From NCBI RefSeq assembly GCF_964059065.1, contig NZ_OZ060378.1:1-64000 (forward strand): 64,000 nucleotides of DNA, written 5' to 3'. Within the stretch, counting starts at the first letter, position 1; every line of letters starts with the position of its first letter. A program made the position numbers and the translations under genes. Below are positions 46,851 through 56,227 of this stretch, piece by piece. Below the pieces are notes generated by a model. The model made no database searches. It was not told the DNA's origin and saw only the letters and a program-made list of their open reading frames with translations. The DNA comes from Buchnera aphidicola (Panaphis juglandis). GTDB taxonomy: Bacteria; Pseudomonadota; Gammaproteobacteria; Enterobacterales; Enterobacteriaceae.

Positions 46851-48575
46851 CTACATTGATAAAATGATATGAATTTTCCATAACATTTTTTTTTGTTTTA
46901 GATTAATTTTTTTAAATCGATAATTCCACATTAATTGATGATACCTGTTATCTAGTATTTTTTTATACATTTTTTCTATTAAATCAATGAATACATATTT
47001 TATTTTTTTTTTATCAATCATATTTTCCCAGCATGATAATTTATAAATATTATTTTTATTTTTTTTATTTCGATACAGTTCTAATATTTGTCCAGTATTT
47101 ATATTTTTATATTTTTGACATAATTGAAAAATTTGTATAAATAAAGATAATCCTTCTATTTTTGATATTTTTAAATCATTTATAGGATATGGAATAATTT
47201 TAATTAAATCTGGGTTTTGTATAATTAAACTGATTAAAGTTCGAATATTATTGAGAGAAATATGGTGAGGATTTTTTTTGGGTTTTTTTATTTCAAAAAG
47301 TATTTTTTCTAACTGTTTTGTATCATTTATTCCTATGATATATCCAATTTTTTTCTTTAAAAAGTTTTTTTTATATTCACTAGGTATTTTATTTATTAAA
47401 GGTATTGCTTTATTGATCATTTGCATTGTTTTTTCTATGCAGGATAATATTTTTATAGGGAATAGAAATTTTATTAAAACATCAAATATATGTATTGATT
47501 TTTTTATGCGTTGTTCAAATTTTTTTTTTCCTTCTTTATGAATGATACTATCAGGGTCCTCACCGTTTGTTAAGAATATGAATTTAATACTTTTAGTATC
47601 ATCCAAATATGATATGATAATTTTAATTGTTCTCCATGCTGCTTTTTTTCCTGCATCGTCTCCATCGTAACAAAAAATAATTTGATTTGTAAATTGAAAA
47701 ATTGTTTTTATTTGATACTGAGTAATCATTGTTCCTAATGGTGATACTACATTTTTAATTTCATGTTGAGTAAGTGATATTACATCAAAATAACCTTCTA
47801 CTACTAAAATATATTTTTTTTTTTTATTTTTTTCGAGGTAATTAATACCGTATAATTGATATCCTTTGTTAAAGGTTTCGTTTTTAGATGAGTTAATGTA
47901 TTTAGGTAATTGTTTATGTATTGATCGACCTCCAAAACCTGTGATATCTCCGAATTGATTAATAATAGGGAAAATAATTCTGTTTTCGAAATAATCGTAA
48001 TAACCATATGTTGTTTTTTTAATTATTTTAATATCTATTAAATGATTAAAATAATTTTTATCTTCTTTTATGATTTTCATATACCAATATTTGTAGGAAA
48101 ATCCAATATAAAATTTTTGAATCATATTATTATTAATATTTCTTTTTTTTAGGTATTTTTTAGCCTGATATGAATGATTTAATTGAAGGTTTTTATGATA
48201 TAATTTTGATGTTTTTTTTGTGAAATTATATATTTTTTGTTTTTTTGTGTATTGAATATATTCAATATTTTGTTCTTTATTTTGTATTTTAATATTAGTA
48301 ATTTTAGATAATTCATAAATACTTTCTATAAAAGTAATTTGATTATATTTCATTAAAAAATCAATACTATTTCCATGAGTATTACAACCAAAACAATAAA
48401 AATATTGTTTTTCTTCGTTTACGAAGAACGAAGCATGATTTTCGTTATGAAAAGGGCATAACGCATAGTATTTGTTTCCTTTTTTCTTTAACTGTATGTA
48501 TGTTTTGACTATATTAATAATATTTACTTGTTCGAGTATTTTTTTAATGATATTTTTTGGTATAAAAGAATGCAT
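46851..48575 (-). CDS. dnaG: DNA primase
   Basis: DnaG makes the RNA primers for replication. I choose ATG 48575 (MHSFIPKNIIKKI); the longer frame from TTG 48602 has no family support. The 574-residue product (E. coli 581) has the N-terminal CHC2 zinc finger (CPFHNE...YCFGCNTHG), the primase motif GYFDVISL (EGYMDVVALAQ-type) and the TOPRIM FCYDGDDAGKKAAWRTI. The C-terminal helicase-binding part is diverged. It sits between rpsU and rpoD as in the macromolecular synthesis operon. Confidence 0.96.
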   Translation of the reverse strand: MHSFIPKNIIKKILEQVNIINIVKTYIQLKKKGNKYYALCPFHNENHASFFVNEEKQYFYCFGCNTHGNSIDFLMKYNQITFIESIYELSKITNIKIQNKEQNIEYIQYTKKQKIYNFTKKTSKLYHKNLQLNHSYQAKKYLKKRNINNNMIQKFYIGFSYKYWYMKIIKEDKNYFNHLIDIKIIKKTTYGYYDYFENRIIFPIINQFGDITGFGGRSIHKQLPKYINSSKNETFNKGYQLYGINYLEKNKKKKYILVVEGYFDVISLTQHEIKNVVSPLGTMITQYQIKTIFQFTNQIIFCYDGDDAGKKAAWRTIKIIISYLDDTKSIKFIFLTNGEDPDSIIHKEGKKKFEQRIKKSIHIFDVLIKFLFPIKILSCIEKTMQMINKAIPLINKIPSEYKKNFLKKKIGYIIGINDTKQLEKILFEIKKPKKNPHHISLNNIRTLISLIIQNPDLIKIIPYPINDLKISKIEGLSLFIQIFQLCQKYKNINTGQILELYRNKKNKNNIYKLSCWENMIDKKKIKYVFIDLIEKMYKKILDNRYHQLMWNYRFKKINLKQKKMLWKIHIILSM

Positions 48576-48613
48576 AGTTTTTACTTTATAGTGGATTTTC
48601 AATAAATAGAAAC

Positions 48614-48640
48614 GACCGTGATAAAATTTTCATGACGGTC
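48614..48640 (-). terminator. Hairpin between rpsU and dnaG
   Basis: A 6-bp GC-rich stem (GACCGT at 48614-48619 with ACGGTC at 48635-48640) with a 15-base A/T loop lies 30 bases downstream of rpsU on the minus strand. E. coli has an internal terminator at this place in the rpsU-dnaG-rpoD operon that lowers dnaG expression. The position and the isolated G+C content suggest the same role. Confidence 0.65.
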
Positions 48641-48670
48641 TGTATGTGTTAAGAATACTTTTTATGTTTT

Positions 48671-48886
48671 TTAATACATTCTTGTACGTCGAGCGTTTTC
48701 TCTGGATAATTTTTTAATTAATCTTTTTACAGCTGATGCTTTGGCTCGTTTTCTTTTTGTAGTTGGTTTTTCATAAAATTCTCGTCTTCTAATCTCAGAA
48801 AGTATTCCTGCTTTTTCACATGCTCTTTTAAATCTTCGTAATGCAACATCAAATGGTTCGTGATCTTTAATTATAATTATTGGCAT
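48671..48886 (-). CDS. rpsU: 30S ribosomal protein S21
   Basis: S21 is a small basic protein needed for initiation on the 30S subunit. The 71-residue product equals E. coli and starts [21 protein letters not shown], with the conserved [13 protein letters not shown] and the C-terminal ENARRTRMY. It heads the rpsU-dnaG-rpoD operon and diverges from tsaD, as in E. coli. Confidence 0.98.
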   Translation of the reverse strand: MPIIIIKDHEPFDVALRRFKRACEKAGILSEIRRREFYEKPTTKRKRAKASAVKRLIKKLSRENARRTRMY

Positions 48887-48992
48887 GATTCATTTCCCTT
48901 TTATTTTATTTAATGATCTTGATACTTATTATATGTATTATATAATTATATTTTCAAGATTAAAAAATAAAAAATAAACCTATGGATTTTTT

Positions 48993-50036
48993 ATGCGTAT
49001 TTTAGGAATTGAAACATCTTTTGATGACACTGGAGTTGCTATTTATGACAGTGACTTAGGATTATTAATAAATAAATTATTTCATCAGTCCAATATACAT
49101 TATAAATATGGTGGTGTAGTTCCAGAATTAGCTGCAAGAGAATATGTACATCAAGTAGCTCCATTAATTAAATCTATTTTACAAAAAGAAAATATTTTAA
49201 GTAGTATTGATGGAATAGCATACACTGGAGGTCCAGGTTTATCTGGTTCAATTTTAGTTGGAGCTGCAGTAAGTTGTTCCTTGGCTTATTCATGCAATAT
49301 TCCTTCTATTCCAATCCATCATATGGAAGGTCATTTACTTTCTGTAATGCTAGAAAAACGTAAGCCTCAATTTCCTTTTGTAGCATTGTTGGTATCAGGA
49401 AAACATACACAATTAATTGATGTTTGTTCATTTGGTGATTATAAAATTTTAGGAGAAACTTTAGATGATGCTGTGGGTGAAGTTTTTGATAAAGTTGCTC
49501 AGAAATTAAATTTAGGATATCCAGGAGGAGCTTTATTATCACAATTTGCTAAAATTGGAAAATTAAGAAATTTAAATTTTCCAAAACCGATGAAATATCA
49601 TATGAATTTAGACTTTAGTTTTTCTGGATTAAAAACATTTACAATGAATTTAATTCATAAACATTTCAATGATAAAAATATTTTACATGATATTGCTTTT
49701 GGTTTTGAAGATTCGGTATTTGATGTATTATCATATAAGTCATTTCAGGCATTAAAATTAACGGGATATAACAAATTAGTAGTTGCTGGTGGTGTAAGTT
49801 CAAATCAAAAATTAATTTTTAAATTAAAAAATATGTTAAAAAAATATAATAAAAAACTATATTTTTCACGATCTGAATTTTGTACTGATAATGCAGCAAT
49901 GATTGCATACGTTGGTATGTTATATCTTAAAAGGGGTTGGCCAATAACAAATAATATTTTTGTAAATCCAAAGTGGTCAATTTTAGATATAAAAAAAACA
50001 TATTCTAATTTTTATAATGTGTCAGATATTTTATAA
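48993..50036 (+). CDS. tsaD: tRNA threonylcarbamoyladenosine synthase subunit TsaD
   Basis: TsaD transfers the threonylcarbamoyl group to A37 of ANN-decoding tRNAs, with TsaB, TsaC and TsaE. The 347-residue product (E. coli 337) has MRILGIETSFDDT, the metal-binding HHMEGHL, GLSGSILVG, GGVSSNQKL and FCTDNAAMIAY motifs. It is divergent from rpsU as in E. coli. Its last 32 bases overlap the 3' end of the opposite-strand ribB. Confidence 0.97.
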   Translation: MRILGIETSFDDTGVAIYDSDLGLLINKLFHQSNIHYKYGGVVPELAAREYVHQVAPLIKSILQKENILSSIDGIAYTGGPGLSGSILVGAAVSCSLAYSCNIPSIPIHHMEGHLLSVMLEKRKPQFPFVALLVSGKHTQLIDVCSFGDYKILGETLDDAVGEVFDKVAQKLNLGYPGGALLSQFAKIGKLRNLNFPKPMKYHMNLDFSFSGLKTFTMNLIHKHFNDKNILHDIAFGFEDSVFDVLSYKSFQALKLTGYNKLVVAGGVSSNQKLIFKLKNMLKKYNKKLYFSRSEFCTDNAAMIAYVGMLYLKRGWPITNNIFVNPKWSILDIKKTYSNFYNVSDIL

Positions 50037-50661
50037 TATCATCGATTTTTAATATAGGCATATCATATGATTTAGAAAAGTTTATGATATCATTTATTTT
50101 TGACATGCTTCCATCTTCATTAGTTAACTCACAAATCACACTTATTGGTTTTAATTTTGCTAAATTCATGATTTCAATAGATGCTTCTGTGTGACCTGGT
50201 CTTGATAATACACCACCTGAATGAGCGCACAATGGGAAAATATGACCGGGTTTATTCAAATCAGATTCTTTTACGTGATTTTTAGAAGCAATTTTTATTG
50301 TTTTTAATCGGTCTTTTGCTGATACACCTGTTGATATTCCTGAAGCTGCTTCAATACTAATTGTAAATCCAGTTTGATATTTGCTAGTATTTTTTTTTAC
50401 CATCATTGGTAATTTTAATTGCTGTCTTTTTTTTTCAGTGATACATAAACACACGATTCCACTACCATTACGAATAGTTAGTGCCATTTGTTCTATTGTC
50501 ATGTGTTCTGCAGAAAATACTAAATCACCTTCATTTTCACGATTTTTATTATCTATAATAATTATTCCTTTTTTTGATTTTATTGCATGAATCGCTTTTT
50601 TTATTCTATTCTCAAAGTTTTCAAATTCAGATAATAAATATGGTTTCATAAAATCCTTCAT
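50005..50661 (-). CDS. ribB: 3,4-dihydroxy-2-butanone 4-phosphate synthase
   Basis: RibB converts ribulose 5-phosphate to the four-carbon unit of riboflavin. The 218-residue product (E. coli 217) has the DNKNRENEGDLVF acid/metal motif, ISTGVSAKDR, GHIFPLCAHSGGVLSRPGHTEASIE and ICELTNEDGSM. It ends inside the 3' end of tsaD on the other strand. In E. coli an FMN riboswitch precedes ribB; the 194 bases upstream here are almost pure A/T and show no such structure. Retention fits supply of riboflavin in those Buchnera that keep the pathway. Confidence 0.97.
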   Translation of the reverse strand: MKDFMKPYLLSEFENFENRIKKAIHAIKSKKGIIIIDNKNRENEGDLVFSAEHMTIEQMALTIRNGSGIVCLCITEKKRQQLKLPMMVKKNTSKYQTGFTISIEAASGISTGVSAKDRLKTIKIASKNHVKESDLNKPGHIFPLCAHSGGVLSRPGHTEASIEIMNLAKLKPISVICELTNEDGSMSKINDIINFSKSYDMPILKIDDIIKYLTHYKN

Positions 50662-50812
50662 GGAATTATATAAGATTTATTTCTATGTATTTTAATTTTT
50701 ATTTTTTTATTTTTTTATTTAATATTGTACAATATGTATTGTTTAATTCAATCATATAATTTTTATTTTTATATAAAATATAAGATTTTATTAATATTTT
50801 TTATTATTTTAT

Positions 50813-50843
50813 AAAACGGCACTAAATTTACATGTACCGTTTT
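50813..50843 (-). terminator. Hairpin downstream of crr
   Basis: A 7-bp stem (AAAACGG at 50813-50819 with CCGTTTT at 50837-50843) with a 17-base loop lies 13 bases beyond the crr stop. It is the probable end of the ptsH-ptsI-crr transcript, though the minus-strand sequence after the stem is A/T-mixed rather than a clean T run. Confidence 0.55.
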
Positions 50844-50855
50844 AAATGTATGAAA

Positions 50856-51356
50856 TTATTTGATGATACTCATAATTTTTGTTTTTCCAGAAAAAACTTT
50901 ACCAGAATATTTTGTGAGTTTTTTAATATGTTTCATGTTTGAGATTACAATGGGTGTTAATAGAGACTTTGTTTTTTTTTCTAAAAATTTTAAATCATAT
51001 TTAAGTATTACATCTCCGATTTTAACTTTTTGTTTTTCTTTTGCGTATTGTTTAAAACCTTTACCTTTTAATAGAATTGTATCAATTCCAAAATGTACAA
51101 ATATTTCTATATTATTTTCTGTTACAATAGAAAATGCATGCATTGTTTTAAATATTTTACCAATTATACCAGAAACAGGAGCAACTATTTTCCCCCCTGA
51201 TGGTTGAATTGCTACACCATCTCCAATAATTTTTTTTGAAAACACTTCATCAGGAACAGATTCGATATCCACGATTGTTCCAGAAATTGGAGAAATAATT
51301 TCAGTAATTTTTGGTGTTTTTTCTTTTTTTTTAAAAAATTTAGAAAATAAATTCAT
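50856..51356 (-). CDS. crr: PTS glucose-specific enzyme IIA
   Basis: EIIA-Glc passes phosphate from HPr to the glucose transporter and in E. coli also regulates other systems. The 166-residue product (E. coli 169) keeps both active-site histidines: HAFSIVTENN and the phosphorylated one in FVHFGIDTILLKGKGF. It follows ptsI by 39 bases in the order ptsH-ptsI-crr. Confidence 0.97.
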   Translation of the reverse strand: MNLFSKFFKKKEKTPKITEIISPISGTIVDIESVPDEVFSKKIIGDGVAIQPSGGKIVAPVSGIIGKIFKTMHAFSIVTENNIEIFVHFGIDTILLKGKGFKQYAKEKQKVKIGDVILKYDLKFLEKKTKSLLTPIVISNMKHIKKLTKYSGKVFSGKTKIMSIIK

Positions 51357-51395
51357 GTTGTATTCCGAATTTTGATTTTTACTTCTTGTTTCATG

Positions 51396-53114
51396 TTATA
51401 TTGATGAATTAAATTCATTTAATAAAGTTATGATTTTTTTTGTAGTATTTTGCTTTAAAATTAATTTTGATAATATTTGTGCATCATATAAGTTTGTTTT
51501 TCGAATAATATTTTTAATTTTAGGAATGAATGATGGATTCATGCTAAGTTCATCTAATCCCATACCAATTAATAGTACTGTTACTGTTTCATTACTTGCA
51601 AGTTCCCCACATATTCCTGTCCATTTATTGTATTCATGTGATGCATCTACTACTTGTTTCATTAATTGTAAAACTGATGGATGTATTGGGTTATATAAAT
51701 GAGCGATAAGTTTATTTCCACGATCTACCGCTAGTGTGTATTGTGTTAAATCATTTGTTCCAATGCTAAAAAAATCTACTTCTTGTATTAAATGATGAGC
51801 AATAATAGCAGAAGAAGGTGTTTCAATCATGATTCCAATTTTGATATCTTGATCAAATGATATTTTTTTTTTTTTTAGTTCATATTTTATTTTTTTTATT
51901 TCGTTTTTAAGTTTTTGAATCTCTTCTATTGAAATAATCATTGGAAATAGAATTTTTAATTTTCCAAACGCAGAAGCTCTTAGAATTGCTGTAATTTGCG
52001 TTTGAAAAATCTCTTTCTTATCTAAGCTGATTCTGATTGCTCTCCATCCTAAAAAAGGGTTTTCTTCTTTAGGAAAATTCATGTATGGAATTTCTTTATC
52101 ACCTCCAATATCCATTGTTCTAATGATAACACTTTTATTACTCATCATAAGAGCAGCTTTTTTGTATTCCTGAAATTGCTCTTCTTCAGAAGGTAATTCT
52201 GTTCGTTGCATGAATAATAATTCAGTACGATATAATCCGATAGATTCTGCTTTATATTTCTTTGCATTCAATATATCATGAGTATTACTAACGTTTGCAC
52301 TGATTTCAATTTTATGTTTATCGATTGTGATTGCTGGCAAATGTTTTAGTTTTTTGAGCTGTTTTTGATTTTTTAAGTAAATATTTTTTGTTTTTTGAAA
52401 ATCATCAATTTTACATTGTGTAGGATTTATTACAATTTGATTTTTTATACCATCAAGTATAATGAAATCTCCATTTTTAACTTTTTTTGTGATGTTTCCT
52501 GTTCCAACAATTGCTGGTATTTCTAATGATCTTGCCATGATTGATGTATGTGCTGTTGAACCACCCATGTTTGTAATAAAACCTAATATATATTTAAAAT
52601 TCATTTGAGCAGTTTCAGATGGTGTTAAATCATGTGCAACTAGTATGACTTTTTCTGTTATATTTTTTAGGTTAATAGTATTAATATTTAGTATATTTTT
52701 TAAAAGTCTATTTTTAATATCATGTATATCGATAGCTCGGTTTTTTAAATATTCATTTTTTATGTTTTGAATTTTTTTTATTTGTTTTGATAAAATAAAT
52801 TCTATGGCATAAGCTGCACTATTTAAGTTATTTGTAATATCGAATATGATTTCTTTTTCAAATTCCGAATCTTCTAAAATCATGATATGACCAATAAATA
52901 TATTTTCTTCGTTTTTTTTAAATTTTTTTTTAGAATTTTTTTGTATTTTTTGTATTTGTTTTATGGTTTTTTCTTTAGCTTTTATAAATTTGTTTATTTC
53001 AGATGGAATATTGTATTGGTAAATTTTTTTCTGATTGATAGAAATGTTTTCTGAATTTAATAATAATATTTTTCCAAAAGCCATTCCTGGTGAAGCTAAA
53101 ATGCCTGAAATCAT
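51396..53114 (-). CDS. ptsI: PTS enzyme I (phosphoenolpyruvate-protein phosphotransferase)
   Basis: Enzyme I takes phosphate from phosphoenolpyruvate and gives it to HPr. The 572-residue product (E. coli 575) has the active-site His in GGSTAHTSIMARSLEIPAIVG, the PEP-binding region GLYRTELLFM, TMDIGGDKEIPY, and the catalytic Cys in WTGICGELASNE. It lies 160 bases after ptsH. The N-terminal 150 residues are very Lys- and Asn-rich. Confidence 0.97.
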   Translation of the reverse strand: MISGILASPGMAFGKILLLNSENISINQKKIYQYNIPSEINKFIKAKEKTIKQIQKIQKNSKKKFKKNEENIFIGHIMILEDSEFEKEIIFDITNNLNSAAYAIEFILSKQIKKIQNIKNEYLKNRAIDIHDIKNRLLKNILNINTINLKNITEKVILVAHDLTPSETAQMNFKYILGFITNMGGSTAHTSIMARSLEIPAIVGTGNITKKVKNGDFIILDGIKNQIVINPTQCKIDDFQKTKNIYLKNQKQLKKLKHLPAITIDKHKIEISANVSNTHDILNAKKYKAESIGLYRTELLFMQRTELPSEEEQFQEYKKAALMMSNKSVIIRTMDIGGDKEIPYMNFPKEENPFLGWRAIRISLDKKEIFQTQITAILRASAFGKLKILFPMIISIEEIQKLKNEIKKIKYELKKKKISFDQDIKIGIMIETPSSAIIAHHLIQEVDFFSIGTNDLTQYTLAVDRGNKLIAHLYNPIHPSVLQLMKQVVDASHEYNKWTGICGELASNETVTVLLIGMGLDELSMNPSFIPKIKNIIRKTNLYDAQILSKLILKQNTTKKIITLLNEFNSSI

Positions 53115-53274
53115 AATATGACCTTTAATTTTTTAATATAAGAATATCATTTATTGTAATTTAAGATATATTTCTGGTGTCAGGCAAGTATATTTGTTAA
53201 TAAAATTATCTTAATTTTTCAGAGATATTTCTATTTAAAGAAATAAATGATAGTGATTTATATTAAATATTTGA

Positions 53275-53532
53275 TTATTTAATATTTTTTAAAAATTTTA
53301 CAAGGTGTTCTACTGCTTTTTTTTCATCTATTCCGTTTGCAGAAATTGTTAAACATGTGTTCTGTGTTAATTCTAAAGTTTGTAGTTTAAATAAACTTTT
53401 TGCATTTTCAGATTGACCATTGGATGTAACATTAATGTCTGAAATAAAATTTTGTGCTTCTTTAACAAATTGCGCTGCTGGTCTAGTATGTAAACCGTTT
53501 TTTGTAGTAATAATAATTTTTTTTTGAAACAT
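53275..53532 (-). CDS. ptsH: PTS phosphocarrier protein HPr
   Basis: HPr carries phosphate from Enzyme I to the sugar-specific IIA proteins. The 85-residue product equals E. coli. His15 is in [12 protein letters not shown] and Ser46 in [13 protein letters not shown]. It heads the pts genes. In E. coli and in some Buchnera cysK lies upstream; here there is only a 363-base gene-free gap before ligA. Confidence 0.97.
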   Translation of the reverse strand: MFQKKIIITTKNGLHTRPAAQFVKEAQNFISDINVTSNGQSENAKSLFKLQTLELTQNTCLTISANGIDEKKAVEHLVKFLKNIK

Positions 53533-53895
53533 ATTAGTATGCTCATGTTGGGTATGAAGGTGTTAAATATATAATTTATAGATTTTGATTTCTATTTGTT
53601 TATATTTTTTAAATCTAATTAATATACTAGATATTATATTAATATTTAATATCATGTAGTAATAATATTTTTATATTGTTACAATGATTATTAAAAATAT
53701 GGTATTAGTAATAATTATCAATTGTACTTTTTTGATTATTTTTTAAAATTTGTGATGTTTTTAAAACGAAATTAAAAATATTATCAATTTTATTTATATA
53801 TTTAATATCTACGATAAAGTAATATATAACATGAATTTGATGTTATTTTATTAACATATAGTATTTTTATAATATACAATATTGATATTTATTTT
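53533..53895. other. Gene-free AT-rich gap between ptsH and ligA
   Basis: These 363 bases separate the divergent ptsH and ligA. No reading frame of note and no match to CysK or ZipA motifs (neighbours of these genes in E. coli and, for cysK, in some Buchnera) could be seen. The region is almost all A/T. It must carry the promoters of ptsHI-crr and of ligA, which I cannot place. Confidence 0.7.
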
Positions 53896-55923
53896 ATGAA
53901 AAATATTAAAAAAAACTTTTTATATCTTGAACAATTAATTCAATATCATGATTACTTGTATCATGAGTTAGATACACCAGTTATTTCTGATGAAGAATAT
54001 GATTTTTTATTAAAAAAATATAATATTATTAAAAATAAACATCCTGTTTTGTGTGATGAATTTTATAATAAACCGTTATTTAAACGTAATACTTTTAATA
54101 ACTTTAAACTACATCGTCATTTTATTCCAATGCTATCTTTAAAAAATACATTTGATGTTAATGGATATATTAATTTTCATAAAAGTATTCAATATAAATT
54201 TTCGAATTTAAAACACGTTCGTTTTTTTTGTGAATTGAAGTTTGATGGTTTAGCTTTAAGCTTACTTTATCAAAAAGGAAAATTAATTCGAGCGTTAACA
54301 AGAGGTGATGGAGTATTTGGAGAAGATGTCACTATGAATGTTTATATGATTAAAAATATTCCGATAGTGCTTCATGGTTTGAATATTCCAGATTTATTGG
54401 AAATAAGAGGCGAAGTTTGTATGTTAAAGAAAGATTTTGAATGTTTGAACTCTAGTTTATTGGAGAATCATCAACAAACTTTTTCTAATACACGAAATGC
54501 TGCTTCTGGATCTTTGAGAAATCATAATATTTTAATTTCTAAAAAAAGAAAGTTGTTTTTTTATGGTTATGGGTGTCATGTTATTTCTGATTTTCAATTT
54601 TTTTCATCTCATTCTGTTCAAATAAATTTTTTATCTTCTTTAGGTTTTCAGACGAGCCAATATGTATTATTATCTACAAAATTGAATAAAATACTACGAT
54701 TTTATTATTTAATGAATCATGTACGAGATTTTTTATCTTTTAATTTTGATGGTGTTGTAATTAAGGTTGATGATTTATTTTTACAGAAAAAACTTGGTTT
54801 GACTAATAAATTTCCTAGATGGTCTATTGCATTTAAGTTTTTTTCGAAACATATAAAAACAAAATTATTAAGCATTGAGTATCATGTGGGTCGTACTGGT
54901 ATAATTACTCCAGTAGCACATCTTAAACCCGTATTATTATCTGGTGTAATAGTTAAAAAAGCTTCTTTATATAATATTAATGAAATAAAAAAATTAGATA
55001 TTTTTTTAAATGATTCAGTAATGATTAGTAGAGTAGGTGATGTGATACCTAAAATACATTCTGTTATTGTCGAAGATCGATTATATGATTCTAATAGAGT
55101 TATTTTTCCAAAATATTGTCCATCATGTCGTTCTTTATTAAATATTAATAATAATACTTCAATTGTACAGTGTCTTGCTGGTATTAATTGTAAAGATCAA
55201 AAAATAAGAATAATACAACATTTTTTTTCAAAAAATGGTTTATATGCCAAGGGTTTCAATATTGGTGTTATAAAAAAATTAATTGATTATAAATGTATTC
55301 GTGATATTTTAGATTGTTTAAAACTCGATTTTTTACAATTATCAAAATTAAAGTTTTTTGGTAAAACTTCTGCAAACAACATTATTTCTTCAATTCAAAA
55401 ATCTAAATTAACGACATTATATCGTTTTCTATATGCTTTAGGTATTCCAGAAGTTGGTATAGAGGCATCTTTACTACTTTCAAAATATTTTGGTTGTTTA
55501 GAAAATTTATTTTTTACCTCCTTAAAAGATTTTATAAAAATTAAAAATATTGGATTGTCAATTGCAAAAAGTGTTTTTTATTTTTTTCAAAATATGAAAA
55601 ATATTAATCATATTAAAGTATTAATTAATCAAGGAAACATTAAATTTTTTAGTGATACGAAAGTAAAAAAAAAATATTTAAAAAGTTATTTTATGGGTAA
55701 AAAAGTAGCTGTAACTGGTAAATTTAAAAATTTTTCTAGGACAGAAATTATAAAAAAAATAAATAATTCTGGAGGTTTTTTTAAAAAAAATGTTTCCAGT
55801 AGCGTTGATTTTATTATTATTGGGAGTAAACCAGGTAAGAAGGTTGTTCAGGCTTCAAAATTAAAAATAAAAATTATTTCAGAGTCTGATTTTTATAAAT
55901 TATATTTTAAAAAATTATCTTAA
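53896..55923 (+). CDS. ligA: NAD-dependent DNA ligase
   Basis: LigA seals nicks in DNA using NAD. The 675-residue product (E. coli 671) has the adenylation motif ELKFDGLAL (KxDG type, catalytic Lys about residue 117), the LTRGDGVFGEDVT segment, a four-cysteine zinc finger (CPSC...C....C, about residues 408-431), helix-hairpin-helix repeats and a C-terminal BRCT domain (KKVAVTGKFKNFSRTEI). The whole is diverged and Lys/Phe-rich but appears intact. Confidence 0.97.
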   Translation: MKNIKKNFLYLEQLIQYHDYLYHELDTPVISDEEYDFLLKKYNIIKNKHPVLCDEFYNKPLFKRNTFNNFKLHRHFIPMLSLKNTFDVNGYINFHKSIQYKFSNLKHVRFFCELKFDGLALSLLYQKGKLIRALTRGDGVFGEDVTMNVYMIKNIPIVLHGLNIPDLLEIRGEVCMLKKDFECLNSSLLENHQQTFSNTRNAASGSLRNHNILISKKRKLFFYGYGCHVISDFQFFSSHSVQINFLSSLGFQTSQYVLLSTKLNKILRFYYLMNHVRDFLSFNFDGVVIKVDDLFLQKKLGLTNKFPRWSIAFKFFSKHIKTKLLSIEYHVGRTGIITPVAHLKPVLLSGVIVKKASLYNINEIKKLDIFLNDSVMISRVGDVIPKIHSVIVEDRLYDSNRVIFPKYCPSCRSLLNINNNTSIVQCLAGINCKDQKIRIIQHFFSKNGLYAKGFNIGVIKKLIDYKCIRDILDCLKLDFLQLSKLKFFGKTSANNIISSIQKSKLTTLYRFLYALGIPEVGIEASLLLSKYFGCLENLFFTSLKDFIKIKNIGLSIAKSVFYFFQNMKNINHIKVLINQGNIKFFSDTKVKKKYLKSYFMGKKVAVTGKFKNFSRTEIIKKINNSGGFFKKNVSSSVDFIIIGSKPGKKVVQASKLKIKIISESDFYKLYFKKLS

Positions 55924-55932
55924 GGTATATTT

Positions 55933-56005
55933 TGGGTCGTGCGGGATTCGAACCTGCGACCAATTGATTAAAAGTCAACTGCTCTACCAACTGAGCTAAC
56001 GACCC
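55933..56005 (-). tRNA. tRNA-Lys (TTT)
   Basis: A 73-base cloverleaf on the minus strand with acceptor GGGTCGT / ACGACCC, anticodon loop CTTTTAA (anticodon TTT) and T arm GCAGGTTCGAATCCCGC (one mismatch at the closing end). It is almost identical to E. coli tRNA-Lys. CCA is not encoded. The 3' end is nine bases from the ligA stop on the opposite strand. Confidence 0.97.
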
Positions 56006-56017
56006 AAATTATTGATG

Positions 56018-56090
56018 TGGGTAATGACGGATTTGAACCGCCGACATCCTCCGTGTAAAGGAGGCGCTCTACCAACTGAGCTAATCACCC
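56018..56090 (-). tRNA. tRNA-Val (TAC)
   Basis: A 73-base cloverleaf on the minus strand with acceptor GGGTGAT / ATTACCC (one G-T pair), anticodon loop TTTACAC (anticodon TAC) and T-loop GGTTCAAATC. It resembles E. coli tRNA-Val(UAC). CCA is not encoded. It lies 12 bases upstream of tRNA-Lys, probably co-transcribed; E. coli valT/lysT genes are also clustered and, at valU-lysV, lie next to gltX. Confidence 0.96.
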
Positions 56091-56227
56091 AATCATTCAA
56101 ACTATTATATTATTATAATGATCCAAAAAAACTAGTCAATATATTTATAATAATTATTTTATTTAATAAATATATTCAATTATTTTAGAATATTGAAAAT
56201 ATTTATATATTTTAGGGAGATTTTCAT

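Noticed and set aside
50662-50855. FMN riboswitch upstream of ribB
   Set aside because: The region is nearly pure A/T and shows none of the conserved GC-rich helices of that riboswitch; the only hairpin belongs to the end of crr.
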